From Sphingobacterium spiritivorum (GTDB taxonomy: Bacteria > Bacteroidota > Bacteroidia > Sphingobacteriales > Sphingobacteriaceae), in NCBI RefSeq assembly GCF_016725325.1, contig NZ_CP068083.1, forward strand, positions 2,232,001 through 2,296,000: 64,000 nucleotides of DNA. Reading direction: 5' to 3'. Made by a program: the position numbers and the translations under genes. The notes below the pieces were generated by a model, which was given only the letters and a program-made list of their open reading frames with translations, did not search any database and was not told where the DNA came from. Each line of letters starts with the position of its first letter. Positions within the stretch are counted from its first letter, which is position 1. Below, piece by piece: positions 8,882 through 19,200 of this stretch.

Positions 8882-9622
8882 ATGCCCTTTTCACGGATTT
8901 ATAATTTGTATTTCTCGCCGCATAGAGCTTATGTGCGGAAGCTGAAAAACCTGTTGGGGTTTGTCCCTGAAAACGTACGGCTGTACCAGATGGCCTTCAG
9001 ACATAAGTCTGTGGCCACCGCAATAAAGGAAGGTGCCAAAAACAGCAATGAAAGATTAGAGTTTCTGGGTGACGCAATCTTAGGATCTGTCGTCGCCGAG
9101 TTACTGTTTAAAAAATATCCCTACAAAGATGAAGGATTTTTGACCGAGATGCGGTCAAAAATCGTCAGTAGGGCCAACCTCAATCAACTCTCCCGAAAAC
9201 TAGGTCTTAATGAACTGATTCAGTACGATGCACGTATGATCAGTTTTCCGAATAAACAGGGCTCGCTGTTGGGAGATGCTTTTGAAGCGCTTGTCGGAGC
9301 TGTATATCTGGACAAAGGCTATACATTTACCAAAAGTTTTCTTCTGAACAGAATTATCAAAACCCATGTTGATATTCAGTTGCTGGAAGTAACGGAGACC
9401 AATTTTAAAAGCCGATTAATTGAATGGTGTCAGCATCTTGGCAAAGACGTTCAATTTCTTCCTACGGCTAATCCTGAAGGAGAATCTTCCAAGATGTTCA
9501 GTATAGAAGCTATTGTTGAAGGAGAAGTCTGTGGTATAGGCCGGGACTTCAATAAAAAGAGTGCGGAAAAGCTTGCTGCAGAAAAAGCCTGCGAGTACCT
9601 CAAGATATTTGAGACCGAGTAA
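8882..9622 (+). CDS. rnc: Ribonuclease III
   Basis: Cleaves double-stranded RNA in rRNA and mRNA maturation. The signature NERLEFLGDAILG is at residues 56-68, the second catalytic acidic cluster is in LLGDAFEALVGAVYLD, and a double-stranded RNA-binding domain occupies the last 75 or so residues. I use the ATG at 8882 (246 residues); a TTG three codons earlier is possible. It follows acpP-fabF in the same direction after 74 bases. It has an N-terminal extension of about 20 residues relative to the E. coli enzyme. Confidence 0.95.
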   Translation: MPFSRIYNLYFSPHRAYVRKLKNLLGFVPENVRLYQMAFRHKSVATAIKEGAKNSNERLEFLGDAILGSVVAELLFKKYPYKDEGFLTEMRSKIVSRANLNQLSRKLGLNELIQYDARMISFPNKQGSLLGDAFEALVGAVYLDKGYTFTKSFLLNRIIKTHVDIQLLEVTETNFKSRLIEWCQHLGKDVQFLPTANPEGESSKMFSIEAIVEGEVCGIGRDFNKKSAEKLAAEKACEYLKIFETE

Positions 9623-9767
9623 CCTGTAAATTCTAATCTCACCACAGGTGTTTTCATAAAATTTCATAGGTGTTTAATTTGATTTTCATTGGTCATATGG
9701 AATATCCAAACTATATTCATTGGTATTAGTACAGCCTGTACTACATGGATATTTCATTTGTATACCT

Positions 9768-9775
9768 TACCTTTG
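9768..9775 (+). promoter_or_regulatory. Candidate -7 element for hisS
   Basis: TACCTTTG matches TAnnTTTG and ends 7 bases before the hisS ATG at 9783. No TTG stands at the right distance upstream. If used, it would give a leaderless or nearly leaderless message. Confidence 0.4.
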
Positions 9776-9782
9776 CCGTGAT

Positions 9783-11168
9783 ATGGCAATAGTAAAACCT
9801 TCATTGGCTAAAGGCACGCGTGATTTTTCACCGGCCGAAATGGAAAAGCGTAATTATATTTTTAATACCCTGAAGTCCGTGTTCCGTAAGTATGGATATC
9901 AGGAAATTCAGACACCTTCTTTTGAAAATTTACAGACATTGACCGGGAAGTACGGTGATGAAGGTGATAAGTTGATTTTTAAGATCCTGAATTCGGGAGA
10001 TTACCTCAGTAAAGCCCCGGATGCTCTTTTAGCAGAAAAAGCGTCTAATAGTCTGATTCCGCATCTTTCGGAAAAAGCATTGCGATATGATCTGACGGTG
10101 CCATTTGCCCGTTATGTGGTCATGCGTCAGCATGAAATCAGCCTTCCGTTCAAACGTTTCCAGATCCAGCCGGTATGGCGTGCAGATCGTCCGCAACGCG
10201 GGCGCTACCGTGAATTTTATCAGTGTGATGTAGATGTTGTCGGTTCAGAAAGTCTGTTAAATGAAGCAGAATTTATTCTGATCTATCAGGAAGCGCTGTG
10301 CGCACTGGGACTCAAAGATTTTGCAATCAAGATCAATAACCGGAAGATTCTTTCGGGAATAGCGGAAATAATCGGTAAACCGGAGCTTATCGTGGATATG
10401 ACTGTTGCCATTGATAAGCTGGATAAGATAGGTCTGGATGGTGTCAATAAAGAGTTGCTGGAAAGAGGATTTACAGAAGCTGATCTTGCTATCCTGCGCC
10501 CGATCATTTTGTTGGAAGGATCTACTGCTTCTAAAATAGAGCAGCTTCGTTTGGTGCTGGCAAAATCCGAAACAGGACTACGTGGAGTGTCAGAACTGGA
10601 AGAAGTATTTTCATACCTTAACCAGTTGGATGTATCTGGTGAAGTATATGACAAATATATAGAACTGGACATCACATTGGCCCGTGGTCTTAATTATTAT
10701 ACAGGTTGCATATTTGAAGTAAAAACAAACGAAGTGACGATGGGCAGCATCGGCGGCGGTGGCCGTTACGATGACCTGACCGGAATGTTTGGTCTGAAAG
10801 GACTGACCGGTGTGGGCGTGTCTTTCGGAGCAGATCGTATATACGATGTGTTGGAAGAGCTGGACCTGTATCCGAAGCATGAGTCAGATAATACCAGATT
10901 GTTAATCGTCAATTTTGACAAATCTATCGAAGCATTTACACTTCCTTTATTAAACAGGTTACGTCAGGCAGGGATCGCTGCAGAGCTATATCCTCAGGCT
11001 GTCAAACTCAAAAAACAGATGAGCTATGCAGATGATAAACGTATACCTTACGTGCTTTTGGTAGGGGAGGAAGAAGTAAATACCGGACAGCTTTCTTTAA
11101 AAAATATGAACAGCGGTGAGCAGCAAAAACTTTCAGAACAAGAAATAACAGCTTTATTGAGTGATTAG
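9783..11168 (+). CDS. hisS: Histidyl-tRNA synthetase
   Basis: A class II aminoacyl-tRNA synthetase that charges tRNA-His. The start at 9783 ([17 protein letters not shown]) gives 461 residues; the frame is open 21 codons further upstream, but that part has no family similarity. Motif 2 is in [27 protein letters not shown]. The histidine-specific motifs are [13 protein letters not shown] and the glycine-rich [14 protein letters not shown]-terminal anticodon-binding domain begins near LLIVNF. It stands alone, with a terminator downstream. Confidence 0.96.
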   Translation: MAIVKPSLAKGTRDFSPAEMEKRNYIFNTLKSVFRKYGYQEIQTPSFENLQTLTGKYGDEGDKLIFKILNSGDYLSKAPDALLAEKASNSLIPHLSEKALRYDLTVPFARYVVMRQHEISLPFKRFQIQPVWRADRPQRGRYREFYQCDVDVVGSESLLNEAEFILIYQEALCALGLKDFAIKINNRKILSGIAEIIGKPELIVDMTVAIDKLDKIGLDGVNKELLERGFTEADLAILRPIILLEGSTASKIEQLRLVLAKSETGLRGVSELEEVFSYLNQLDVSGEVYDKYIELDITLARGLNYYTGCIFEVKTNEVTMGSIGGGGRYDDLTGMFGLKGLTGVGVSFGADRIYDVLEELDLYPKHESDNTRLLIVNFDKSIEAFTLPLLNRLRQAGIAAELYPQAVKLKKQMSYADDKRIPYVLLVGEEEVNTGQLSLKNMNSGEQQKLSEQEITALLSD

Positions 11169-11265
11169 ATAAGGGGTGACTCCGTAACTGGAACAGATGA
11201 ATATATCCGTTACGAATCTCTTCAAAAATAAATCTTTCAGCCGGAAGTAAATCATCCGATTTTGA

Positions 11266-11302
11266 AAAGCGACCATTTGAGAAAATATCAAATGGTCGCT
11301 TT
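11266..11302 (+). terminator. Intrinsic terminator after hisS
   Basis: A 15-base-pair perfect stem (AAAGCGACCATTTGA and its complement) with a 7-base loop, followed by a T-rich stretch. It lies about 100 bases past the hisS stop, within the 316-base gap before the pyruvate dehydrogenase genes. The rest of that gap is AT-rich with no gene. Confidence 0.82.
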
Positions 11303-11443
11303 GATTTTACGGAAAATATTCAAATGGAAATCTGCTGTTATTAAGCTGTTAAATTTTGTTAATCAATCGTGCAGAGCGCAATTAGAATGTTTTTACACTG
11401 TAATAAAATTGCAGTCTATGACAAAAATGTTGTAAATATTGAT

Positions 11444-11451
11444 TAGATTTG
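11444..11451 (+). promoter_or_regulatory. Candidate -7 element for the pyruvate dehydrogenase genes
   Basis: TAGATTTG fits TAnnTTTG and lies 33 bases before the E1-alpha ATG. The nearest TTG triplets are 11 or 32 bases away, outside the normal spacing, so the -33 element is weak or absent. Confidence 0.45.
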
Positions 11452-11484
11452 TAGTCAGTTAAGTCAGAAATTCAATACTTGAAA

Positions 11485-12480
11485 ATGAGTTCAACACCTA
11501 TAACAAAAGAGACATATTTAGAGTGGTATAAATCCATGCTACTCATGCGTAAATTCGAAGAAAAAGCTGGTCAGCTTTACGGTCAACAAAAAATTCGTGG
11601 ATTCTGTCACCTTTATATCGGTCAGGAAGCAGTAGTCGCTGGTACCATGTCGGTAATCGGTCCTGAAGATTCATTGATCACGGCATATCGTGACCATGCT
11701 CACGCATTAGCTAAGGGCGTATCTGCAGATGCTTGTATGGCTGAATTATATGGTAAAGCAACTGGATGTTCAAAAGGTAAAGGTGGTTCTATGCACTTTT
11801 TCTCTAAAGAGCACAAATTTATGGGTGGCCACGGTATCGTAGGTGGTCAGATTCCTTTAGGTGCAGGTATTGCATTCGCTGAGATGTACAATGGTACAAA
11901 AAATGTTAACGTATGTTACATGGGGGACGGAGCTGTTCGTCAGGGAGCTTTCAACGAGACCCTGAACATGGCTATGTTGTGGAAACTTCCTGTGATTTTT
12001 GTTTGTGAAAACAATGGTTATGCAATGGGAACTTCTGTACAGCGTACGACTAATATGATCGACATCTACAAAATGGGACATGGTTTTGACATGCCTTCAG
12101 CAGCTGTTGACGGAATGGACGTAGTAGCGGTTCACAATGCTATGGACGAAGCTGTTCAACGTGCACGTGCGGGAGAAGGTCCGACTTTCCTGGAAATCCG
12201 TACTTACCGTTACAAAGGACACTCTATGTCAGATCCTGCTAAATACCGTACTAAAGAAGAATTGGAAGAGTATAAAGGCCGTGATCCGTTGTTGTCTACT
12301 AAACATGCGATTCTGGAAAATAAATATGCTGATGATGCCTGGTTTGCAGAGGTGGAAGCTGATGTGAAAAAAGTGGTAGAAGATTCTGTGAAATTTGCAG
12401 AAGAGTCTCCATATCCGGATGCTTCAGAAATCTATAATGATGTTTACGTACAGGAGGATTATCCTTTTGTAATGGATTAA
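11485..12480 (+). CDS. pdhA: Pyruvate dehydrogenase E1 component, alpha subunit
   Basis: With an E1-beta partner and thiamine diphosphate, it decarboxylates pyruvate and acetylates the lipoyl group of E2. At 331 residues it has the E1-alpha length. The thiamine diphosphate motif runs from MGDGAVRQGAFNE to FVCENN, and the conserved RYKGHSMSDPAKYRT phosphorylation-loop region follows. A TTG two codons upstream keeps the frame, but the ATG at 11485 is preferred. E2 follows after 38 bases. No E1-beta gene is present in the window, so it must be elsewhere. Confidence 0.95.
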   Translation: MSSTPITKETYLEWYKSMLLMRKFEEKAGQLYGQQKIRGFCHLYIGQEAVVAGTMSVIGPEDSLITAYRDHAHALAKGVSADACMAELYGKATGCSKGKGGSMHFFSKEHKFMGGHGIVGGQIPLGAGIAFAEMYNGTKNVNVCYMGDGAVRQGAFNETLNMAMLWKLPVIFVCENNGYAMGTSVQRTTNMIDIYKMGHGFDMPSAAVDGMDVVAVHNAMDEAVQRARAGEGPTFLEIRTYRYKGHSMSDPAKYRTKEELEEYKGRDPLLSTKHAILENKYADDAWFAEVEADVKKVVEDSVKFAEESPYPDASEIYNDVYVQEDYPFVMD

Positions 12481-12518
12481 TTGATAATTACTTTAACTAA
12501 ATATAACGAAGCAAACAA

Positions 12519-14168
12519 ATGGCTGAAGTAGTAAAAATGCCTAAAATGAGTGACACCATGACTGAAGGTGTTATCGCAAAATGGCACAAAAAAGTTGGTG
12601 ACAAAGTAAATTCTGGAGATCTTGTTGCAGAGATTGAAACAGATAAAGCTACAATGGACTTCGAATCTTATCAGGAAGGAACATTGTTATATATCGGACC
12701 CAAAGAAGGTGAAGCTGTAGCTGTGGATGCAGTGATCGCTGTACTTGGGGAAGAAGGAGAAGATTTTCAGGCATTGCTTGACGGATCTTCAGACGCTTCT
12801 GCTGCTCCTGCAGAGGAGAAAAAAGAAGAAGCTAAAGAAGAAACAGCTGCATCAGAAGAATCTTCTTCAGCAAGTGTGTCTGCAGAAGACCTTGGTGTAA
12901 CTGTGATCACAATGCCGTTGCTGAGTGATACCATGACTGAAGGTGTCATTGCACAGTGGAACTTTAAAGTTGGAGATACCATCAAATCTGATGATGCTAT
13001 TGCTGACGTGGAAACGGATAAAGCGACCATGGAAGTAACAGCATATGCAGACGGTACTTTATTATATGTTGGTCTTGAAGCCGGACAGGCAGCGAAAGTA
13101 AATGATATCATTGCTATCGTAGGTCCTGCAGGAACAGATGTAACACCTTTACTGAATCAAAAATCTGCAGCTCCTAAAGCTGAATCAAAAGAAAGCAAAA
13201 AAGAAGAAGCCCCTAAAGCTGCTGCTGAAAGTGCTTCTGTTGAAACTGCCGCCGGTTCTTCTGCTGATGATTCAAGAGTGAAAGCTTCTCCTTTAGCGCG
13301 TAAGATTGCTAAAGAAAAAGGAATCAACCTGAATGATGTAAAGGGTTCTGCAGATGGTGGACGTATTGTAAAGAAAGATGTTGAATCATTCGTACCTTCT
13401 GCGAAGCCTGCTGCAGCACCTGCAAGTACAGGAGCAGCGCCTGCTACAGAATCTAAAACAATCACATTGCCAACATATGTAGGCGAGGAGAAATATACAG
13501 AACAGCCGGTATCGCAAATGCGTAAAACAATTGCACGTCGCCTGTCTGAAAGTTTATTTACAGCTCCACACTTCTATCTGACTATCAGTATCGATATGGA
13601 TAATGCGATCGCTGCCAGAACGCAGATTAATGAGGTAGCTCCTGTAAAAGTATCCTTTAATGATATTGTTATCAAAGCTGCTGCTGTAGCCTTGAAAAAA
13701 CACCCTGCTGTAAACTCATCATGGGGTGGTGACAAAATCAGATTCAATGAGCATACAAACATTGGTGTTGCAATCGCTGTTGAAGATGGTTTGTTAGTTC
13801 CTGTGGTACGTTTTGCAGATGGTAAATCATTATCACACATCTCTACTGAGGTTAAGGATTTTGCACAAAGAGCCAAGTCTAAAAAATTACAGCCTTCAGA
13901 TTGGGAAGGTTCTACATTTACAGTATCCAATCTGGGTATGTTCGGTATTGATGAATTTACTTCTATCATCAATTCTCCGGATGGAGCAATCCTTTCTGTA
14001 GGAGCAATCCAGGCTATACCTGTTGTTAAGAACGGAGCTGTAGTACCGGGTAACATTATGAAACTTACTTTGGGATGTGATCACAGAGTCGTGGATGGTG
14101 CAACCGGAGCCGCGTTTTTACAAACATTAAAATCATTGATCGAAAATCCGGTAAGATTATTAGCGTAA
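12519..14168 (+). CDS. pdhC: Pyruvate dehydrogenase E2, dihydrolipoamide acetyltransferase
   Basis: The 549-residue core of the pyruvate dehydrogenase complex, which transfers acetyl groups from lipoyl-lysine to CoA. Two lipoyl domains are visible, with attachment lysines K43 and K168, each in ETDKATM. They are joined by Ala/Glu/Lys-rich flexible linkers (about 88-122 and 213-252). The peripheral-subunit-binding domain is at about 253-292 (ASPLARKIAKEKG) and the catalytic domain at about 320-549, with H522 and D526 in DHRVVDG. It is cotranscribed with E1-alpha. The two lipoyl domains are closely similar, as expected from internal duplication. Confidence 0.95.
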   Translation: MAEVVKMPKMSDTMTEGVIAKWHKKVGDKVNSGDLVAEIETDKATMDFESYQEGTLLYIGPKEGEAVAVDAVIAVLGEEGEDFQALLDGSSDASAAPAEEKKEEAKEETAASEESSSASVSAEDLGVTVITMPLLSDTMTEGVIAQWNFKVGDTIKSDDAIADVETDKATMEVTAYADGTLLYVGLEAGQAAKVNDIIAIVGPAGTDVTPLLNQKSAAPKAESKESKKEEAPKAAAESASVETAAGSSADDSRVKASPLARKIAKEKGINLNDVKGSADGGRIVKKDVESFVPSAKPAAAPASTGAAPATESKTITLPTYVGEEKYTEQPVSQMRKTIARRLSESLFTAPHFYLTISIDMDNAIAARTQINEVAPVKVSFNDIVIKAAAVALKKHPAVNSSWGGDKIRFNEHTNIGVAIAVEDGLLVPVVRFADGKSLSHISTEVKDFAQRAKSKKLQPSDWEGSTFTVSNLGMFGIDEFTSIINSPDGAILSVGAIQAIPVVKNGAVVPGNIMKLTLGCDHRVVDGATGAAFLQTLKSLIENPVRLLA

Positions 14169-14191
14169 TCCGGACCTGTCAACACATAAAT

Positions 14192-14221
14192 AAGAGCCAC
14201 TTTAGCAATAAAGTGGCTCTT
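14192..14221 (+). terminator. Intrinsic terminator after pdhC
   Basis: A 13-base-pair perfect stem (AAGAGCCACTTTA and complement) with a GCAA loop, followed by TTTATTTG. It begins 23 bases after the E2 stop codon. Confidence 0.92.
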
Positions 14222-14297
14222 TTATTTGCCCATTACATACTAAATTGTTATTTTTTGGCATTATAGATATATACCTCAAAAATTTAAAGAAAAACTT

Positions 14298-15488
14298 GTG
14301 AAATTGATTGTTGCGAAAGTCCTATTAGGTTTAAGTGTTATGAGTTTGATCGGCTGTACATCTGCCGAAGAACGTAAAATTAAAGAAGAAAAAAATCAGG
14401 CAGAACAGGATAGTATAAGGCTTCTGTATAACCCGAATGAAGCGGATAAGGCAGTGGATGCTTTTATGCAGAATCTTCATAAAAAGGCTGGTTTCAATGG
14501 TAATGTGCTGGTGGCAAAGAAAGGTAAGATCATATATGAAAAATCATTTGGATGGGCTAACTATTTATTAAAGGATAGCTTAAATATTCAATCTCAATTT
14601 GAACTTGCTTCCGTTACTAAGCCAATGACATCAATTGCAATCCTCAAACTGGTAGAGGAAGGAAAGTTAAAACTGGATCAGACAGTAAATGATTTTTTTC
14701 CGGATTTCCCTTATGAAGGAATTACAGTAAAAATGTTGTTGACGCACCGTTCGGGACTTCCGAATTATGTCTATTTTGCCGATGGTGTATGGAAGGATAA
14801 AAAGAAAGGGATGAGTAATATGGATGCCATCGGTTTGCTGACGGAACATAAACCGGGAAGATACGGCAAACCGGACGGTCGTTTCCATTATAACAACAGC
14901 AATTTTATGGTGTTGGGGGCTATCATAGAAAAAGTTTCTAAACAGGATTATGCTGTATTTCTAAAGGAGAATGTATTTGATCCTGCAGGAATGAAACATA
15001 CTGCAGCTTATTCCAAAGCTGTTTACGAAAAAATACCTGTCAAAGTAATCGGGCATGATAAAATATGGAGAAGATCTGTTGTACAGAATTTCCTGGATGG
15101 GCCGTTGGGAGATAAAGGAATTTACAGTACGGTAGAGGATATGTTTCTTCTGGATATCGCATTGCGGGAAGGTCGGTTGTTAAAACAGGAAACATTGGAT
15201 TCCGCATATGTACCACGCAATGACCCGAGTAAAAAGGGAGCATTCGGATATGGATACGGATGGAGGACTTTTAATCATAATGATCAACAGGTGGTGTATC
15301 ATACAGGATGGTGGCACGGATTTCGTAATCTGTATGTACGCGATCTGAAAAATGATGTAACCATTGTATTATTGTCCAATATGACCAACGGTAGTCTGGT
15401 CAAACTGGATGAATTGTACAAAATCCTGGGAATGCCAATCCTTCGGAAGAATGCATATAATGCAGATGGCGATTTTATGGTAGACTAA
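14298..15488 (+). CDS. Lipoprotein serine hydrolase of the beta-lactamase/penicillin-binding fold
   Basis: A 396-residue protein with a lipoprotein signal (LSLIGC type, acylated Cys20). The three active-site motifs of class C beta-lactamase-like hydrolases are visible: S105-x-x-K108 in ASVTKP, Y198-x-N200 in FHYNNSN, and H335-T-G337. It may be a peptidase, esterase or D-aminopeptidase acting in the periplasm or at the outer membrane; the sequence does not settle this. The start is GTG at 14298, chosen because it gives a complete signal peptide. The next gene follows after 22 bases and is probably cotranscribed. Confidence 0.9.
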   Translation: MKLIVAKVLLGLSVMSLIGCTSAEERKIKEEKNQAEQDSIRLLYNPNEADKAVDAFMQNLHKKAGFNGNVLVAKKGKIIYEKSFGWANYLLKDSLNIQSQFELASVTKPMTSIAILKLVEEGKLKLDQTVNDFFPDFPYEGITVKMLLTHRSGLPNYVYFADGVWKDKKKGMSNMDAIGLLTEHKPGRYGKPDGRFHYNNSNFMVLGAIIEKVSKQDYAVFLKENVFDPAGMKHTAAYSKAVYEKIPVKVIGHDKIWRRSVVQNFLDGPLGDKGIYSTVEDMFLLDIALREGRLLKQETLDSAYVPRNDPSKKGAFGYGYGWRTFNHNDQQVVYHTGWWHGFRNLYVRDLKNDVTIVLLSNMTNGSLVKLDELYKILGMPILRKNAYNADGDFMVD

Positions 15489-15510
15489 TGCAAACAGATA
15501 GGAGAATCGT

Positions 15511-15870
15511 ATGAAAAAAACATTAATAATAGGTGCCAGTACTAATCCGGAACGCTATTCATATAAAGCCGCTCATATGCTGACAAGGTTTGGGCATGAT
15601 ATTGTAAATGTAGGTTTGAAGAAAGGTGTCGTAGCTGAACAGGCAATAGAACCGGCTGAGACTATACATACTGATATTGATACCATAACTATGTACATGG
15701 GTGCTCAAAATCAAAAACCTTTATACGACTATATCCTGAAAACTGCTCCCCGACGTATTGTCTTTAATCCAGGAGCGGAAAACAGCGAGCTGGCTCAACT
15801 GGCAGAACAAAAAGGTATAGAGGTTGAAAATGCCTGTACATTGGTTCTGTTAAGTACAGGACAGTATTAA
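15511..15870 (+). CDS. CoA-binding (YccU-like) protein
   Basis: A 119-residue single-domain Rossmann-fold protein. The N-terminal TLIIGASTNPERYSYKAAHML is the nucleotide/CoA-binding loop of the CoA_binding_2 family, and RIVFNPGAENSEL is the other conserved segment. Members are small cytoplasmic proteins of uncertain role. It follows the serine hydrolase gene closely and is ended by a terminator hairpin 49 bases downstream. Confidence 0.88.
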   Translation: MKKTLIIGASTNPERYSYKAAHMLTRFGHDIVNVGLKKGVVAEQAIEPAETIHTDIDTITMYMGAQNQKPLYDYILKTAPRRIVFNPGAENSELAQLAEQKGIEVENACTLVLLSTGQY

Positions 15871-15918
15871 CGATTTTTTGAATTGGAGTGTGTACATCCG
15901 TATATTTCTCTAAAGAAT

Positions 15919-15949
15919 AAAGGTCTGCCGGGATAATCGGCAGACCTTT
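15919..15949 (+). terminator. Intrinsic terminator after the CoA-binding protein gene
   Basis: A 12-base-pair perfect stem (AAAGGTCTGCCG and complement) with a 7-base loop GGATAAT, followed by T residues. Confidence 0.9.
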
Positions 15950-16019
15950 TATATAAGATATCCTGACCTGAATTTTGGATCTTACTTTATAATACAGATG
16001 GTTTTTTATCCATCCGGGA

Positions 16020-16250
16020 ATAGCTTGGGCCTTTATATATACCGGTGCGGACACCGGCAAACGCTTTAGCTGCGTCTGTTAGTGTCTCCACCAACAGTAT
16101 AGTGGTGAAGTGGCACTAAGTAGCAGAAGTATATGGTTGTCATATCAGTCTTTAACCTCTCTCCCGGAAAACCGGGATCTCTCCTTGGAGAGTTCGGTTT
16201 AACCTTTATTCTTCCTCTGGCGCAAGCATGAGTGTAGCGGTGCTTGTGTC
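16020..16250. repeat. Non-coding region with a cluster of short inverted repeats
   Basis: In the gap between the CoA-binding gene and the hybrid sensor gene I count five short hairpins: CCGGTG/CACCGG (16042-16057), CACCA/TGGTG (16089-16107), CCCGG/CCGGG (16163-16176), CTCTCC/GGAGAG (16179-16192) and CAAGCA/TGCTTG (16223-16246). The motif GTGTCTCYACC appears twice (near 16083 and 16246). The stretch looks more GC-rich than other gaps in the window. No convincing gene is present. It could be a structured RNA, an extended 3' region, or a dispersed palindromic repeat. Confidence 0.5.
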
Positions 16251-16263
16251 TCTACCCTTTGTA

Positions 16264-19200
16264 TCAGGATGGATTGGAGTCACCCTCTTTTGTGTAATCC
16301 GAAGGATTAGACCCAAAATGCTTTTTAAACTCTTTGCTGAAATACTTCCGGTCGCTGAATCCTACTTCATAGGCAACTTCCGTAATAGAATATAATCCTG
16401 TCTTTAACATTTTAGCCGCCTGATTCATTCTTACCGATTTGATAAAATTAATCAACGAGAGGTTAGTGATAGCTTTCAGCTTTTTGTGAAGTACCGGCTG
16501 ACTCATACCCAGCTCCCTGCAGAGAAATTCTACTGAAAGATTTTCGTTGGGAAGATTGTCAATAATGATTTTTATAGCCTTGCTCAAAAGTTCATCTTCC
16601 TGCTGTTTATTCTTTGACCGCTTCTCAATAAATTTGTCCAGACTGAACGATTTCCGGTTCTTTTCTGCCAAAGTGAGGAGATTGCGGATAGTGAGCAATA
16701 CATAATCTCTGTCAAAAGGTTTGGTAATATATGCATCTGCTCCTTGTTCTAAGCCTTTGATCTGTTTATCGATACTTCCTAATGCTGTGAGCAGGATAAT
16801 AGGGATATGGCTTGTTTTGGGTTCTGACTTGAGCTTGCTGCACAAATCCAGACCTGATAATCCGGGCATCATAATATCACTTAGTATAAGATCAGGTATT
16901 TCTTCTTCAGCCTTGGCTGCACCATCCAGTCCGTTGTATGAAACATACACCCGATATAGCCCGGACAACATATCAACCAGTAAATTGCTCAATTCCGGAT
17001 TATCTTCTATGATCAATATAGAAAGATTACTGTGCTCCTCCAGAGGGTTTCGGTTATGACTTTCAAAAGGTGCTACAGCAAAAATTTTGTCTTTGTGGAG
17101 GATATTTACATTATTTTGCTTTTGAAAATGTTCCGTTCCTTTTTGCAGTTTGATTGTGAAGATGATTTTTGCCTTATAGCTGTTGACTTCCTGTTGCTGA
17201 TATACCTGTATGTTTCCGCCATGCAATTGTACAATATGTCTGGATAATGCTAACCCTATACCTGTCCCGTCATAATTAATCTGACTGTCGGTTGTGCGGA
17301 AGTATTGTTCAAAGATTTTGTCAAGGCTGTCCTCAGGTATGGGCAGACTGGTATTGCTGATATTAATCTCTACCTCTTTCTGATCCTGTGTCAATGCAAT
17401 AGAAACTTCCCCTCCGATATTGCTGTATTTAATGGCATTGGAGATCAGATTGTAAATAACTTTTTCAAATTGAATGCGGTCAAAGTAGACATCTGTTTCC
17501 ATGTTGTCCATCTGCGTGGTAAAGAGTAAGTCTTTTTCCTGTGCAAGTTCGGTGAAAACATTGCTGATTTCTACCAGGAAAGTCTGGAGACCATAATTGT
17601 AGACATTCAATTGCAGTGTATTCTCTTCTATTTTTCTAAAGTCTAAAAGTTCGTTGATTAGAGATAAGAGCCGGTTCGTGTTTTTCTCAATACCAAGTAA
17701 TTTATGTTGTACATCCTGCGAAACAGCTGAACTCTTTAGTAATTGCTTTAGCGGATGGATGATCAGTGTCAATGGAGTACGTATCTCATGTGATATGTAA
17801 GAAAAGAAATTGATCTTCGCATACTGATCTTTTTCTGACTTTATCAGAAGAGCACGTTCTATAAGAAATCTGTTGAGGAAATATATAATCGCAACCAGTG
17901 TCAGGAAGTAAAGTAAATAAGCCCACCAGGTCTTCCAGAAGGGCGGATGAATGGTAACAGACAGGAAACTGACATCGGACCATATGCCATCATTATTAGC
18001 ACCTTTGATCAGAAGCGTGTAACTGCCCGGACTCAGATTCATGTATGTAGCTGTCGGAATATCTGTGTAAATCCAGTCCGGATCCAGTTCTTTTATTTTG
18101 TATGCGAAGTGATTCTTCTCAGAACGGTCAAAATTAAGGAGTGCAAAATCAAGAGCAAAAACATTCTGATCATACCTGAAATCCAAATGTCTCACCTGAC
18201 TGATTTCTTTATTCAGAAGCTGAGTTTTATCTCCGATATATACGGGATTATTGAAAAGACGAAGATTTGTGAAAAATACTTTTTGCTTCTTACTGTTATA
18301 AATGATTTTGGAAGGATCAAATCTTACCAATCCATTTAGTGTACCGAAAAAAAGCTCTCCATCCTTGCTTATCAGATATGAATTTTCATTGAACTCATCA
18401 GAAGGGAGGCCATCGGTGATGGTCAACAGATGCTCCTCCTTGGTTTTGAGGTTATAGGAAATTAATCCTTTTTGTGTAGTTATCCAAAGATTATTTCCGG
18501 CTTTGATCACACTTAAAAACGTGGATACGTTTTTGACAGGAACAAACGAAATACTTTTTTTGGCGATGTCGTATCGTATTATTTTACCGGTATTACTGGC
18601 GCACCATGCGATATTCTCTTCTACAGACAGGCTCTTTATGGAGATGTCTTTTGTTCCCTCCACAAGTGAAAAATGATCCTGTGAGGCCCGTTTTATATAA
18701 AGGCCTGAGGTGCTGCTTACCAGAAGATCCTGATGAGCTGTTTCTAAAATGTTGGTGACAAAAAGCTTTTCAATTTCAGGATATGTTTTGCTGATTTTTC
18801 GGTTGGATTCGTCATACAGATAGAAGCCGGCATTCGTTCCTATCCAGAGGTTGTCCCTGCTGTCTTTGCATATGGCATATACATTGTTGATAAAGTTCAC
18901 TCTTCTCTTTTCATCGAGTAGAAAAATATCAACATGACCTGTTTTTTTGTTTAGTATATTGAATCCGCCATTGTAAGTCCCGATGTAGATACGGTCGTTA
19001 TGCAGAAAAACATCCTTAACAAGGTTGGATGATAATTCTTTATTAATAGTTTTAATAGATCCGTCGGACTTGCTTATAAAATTTAGCCCTTCTTCTTCTG
19101 TCCCGACCCAGTAACCGTCCTCATCCTCAGCCAGACTACTGATAATATTGCTGCTGATCGAATGAGTCATTCCCATCGGTTTATAGATATAAAAAGGATT

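Noticed and set aside
13574..14056. A 160-codon open frame on the minus strand within the E2 gene
   Set aside because: It is antisense to the conserved catalytic domain of dihydrolipoamide acetyltransferase and has no family features.
15764..16060. A 98-codon minus-strand open frame across the end of the CoA-binding gene
   Set aside because: It runs through a strong terminator hairpin and the hairpin-rich gap, has no family similarity, and overlaps a supported gene.
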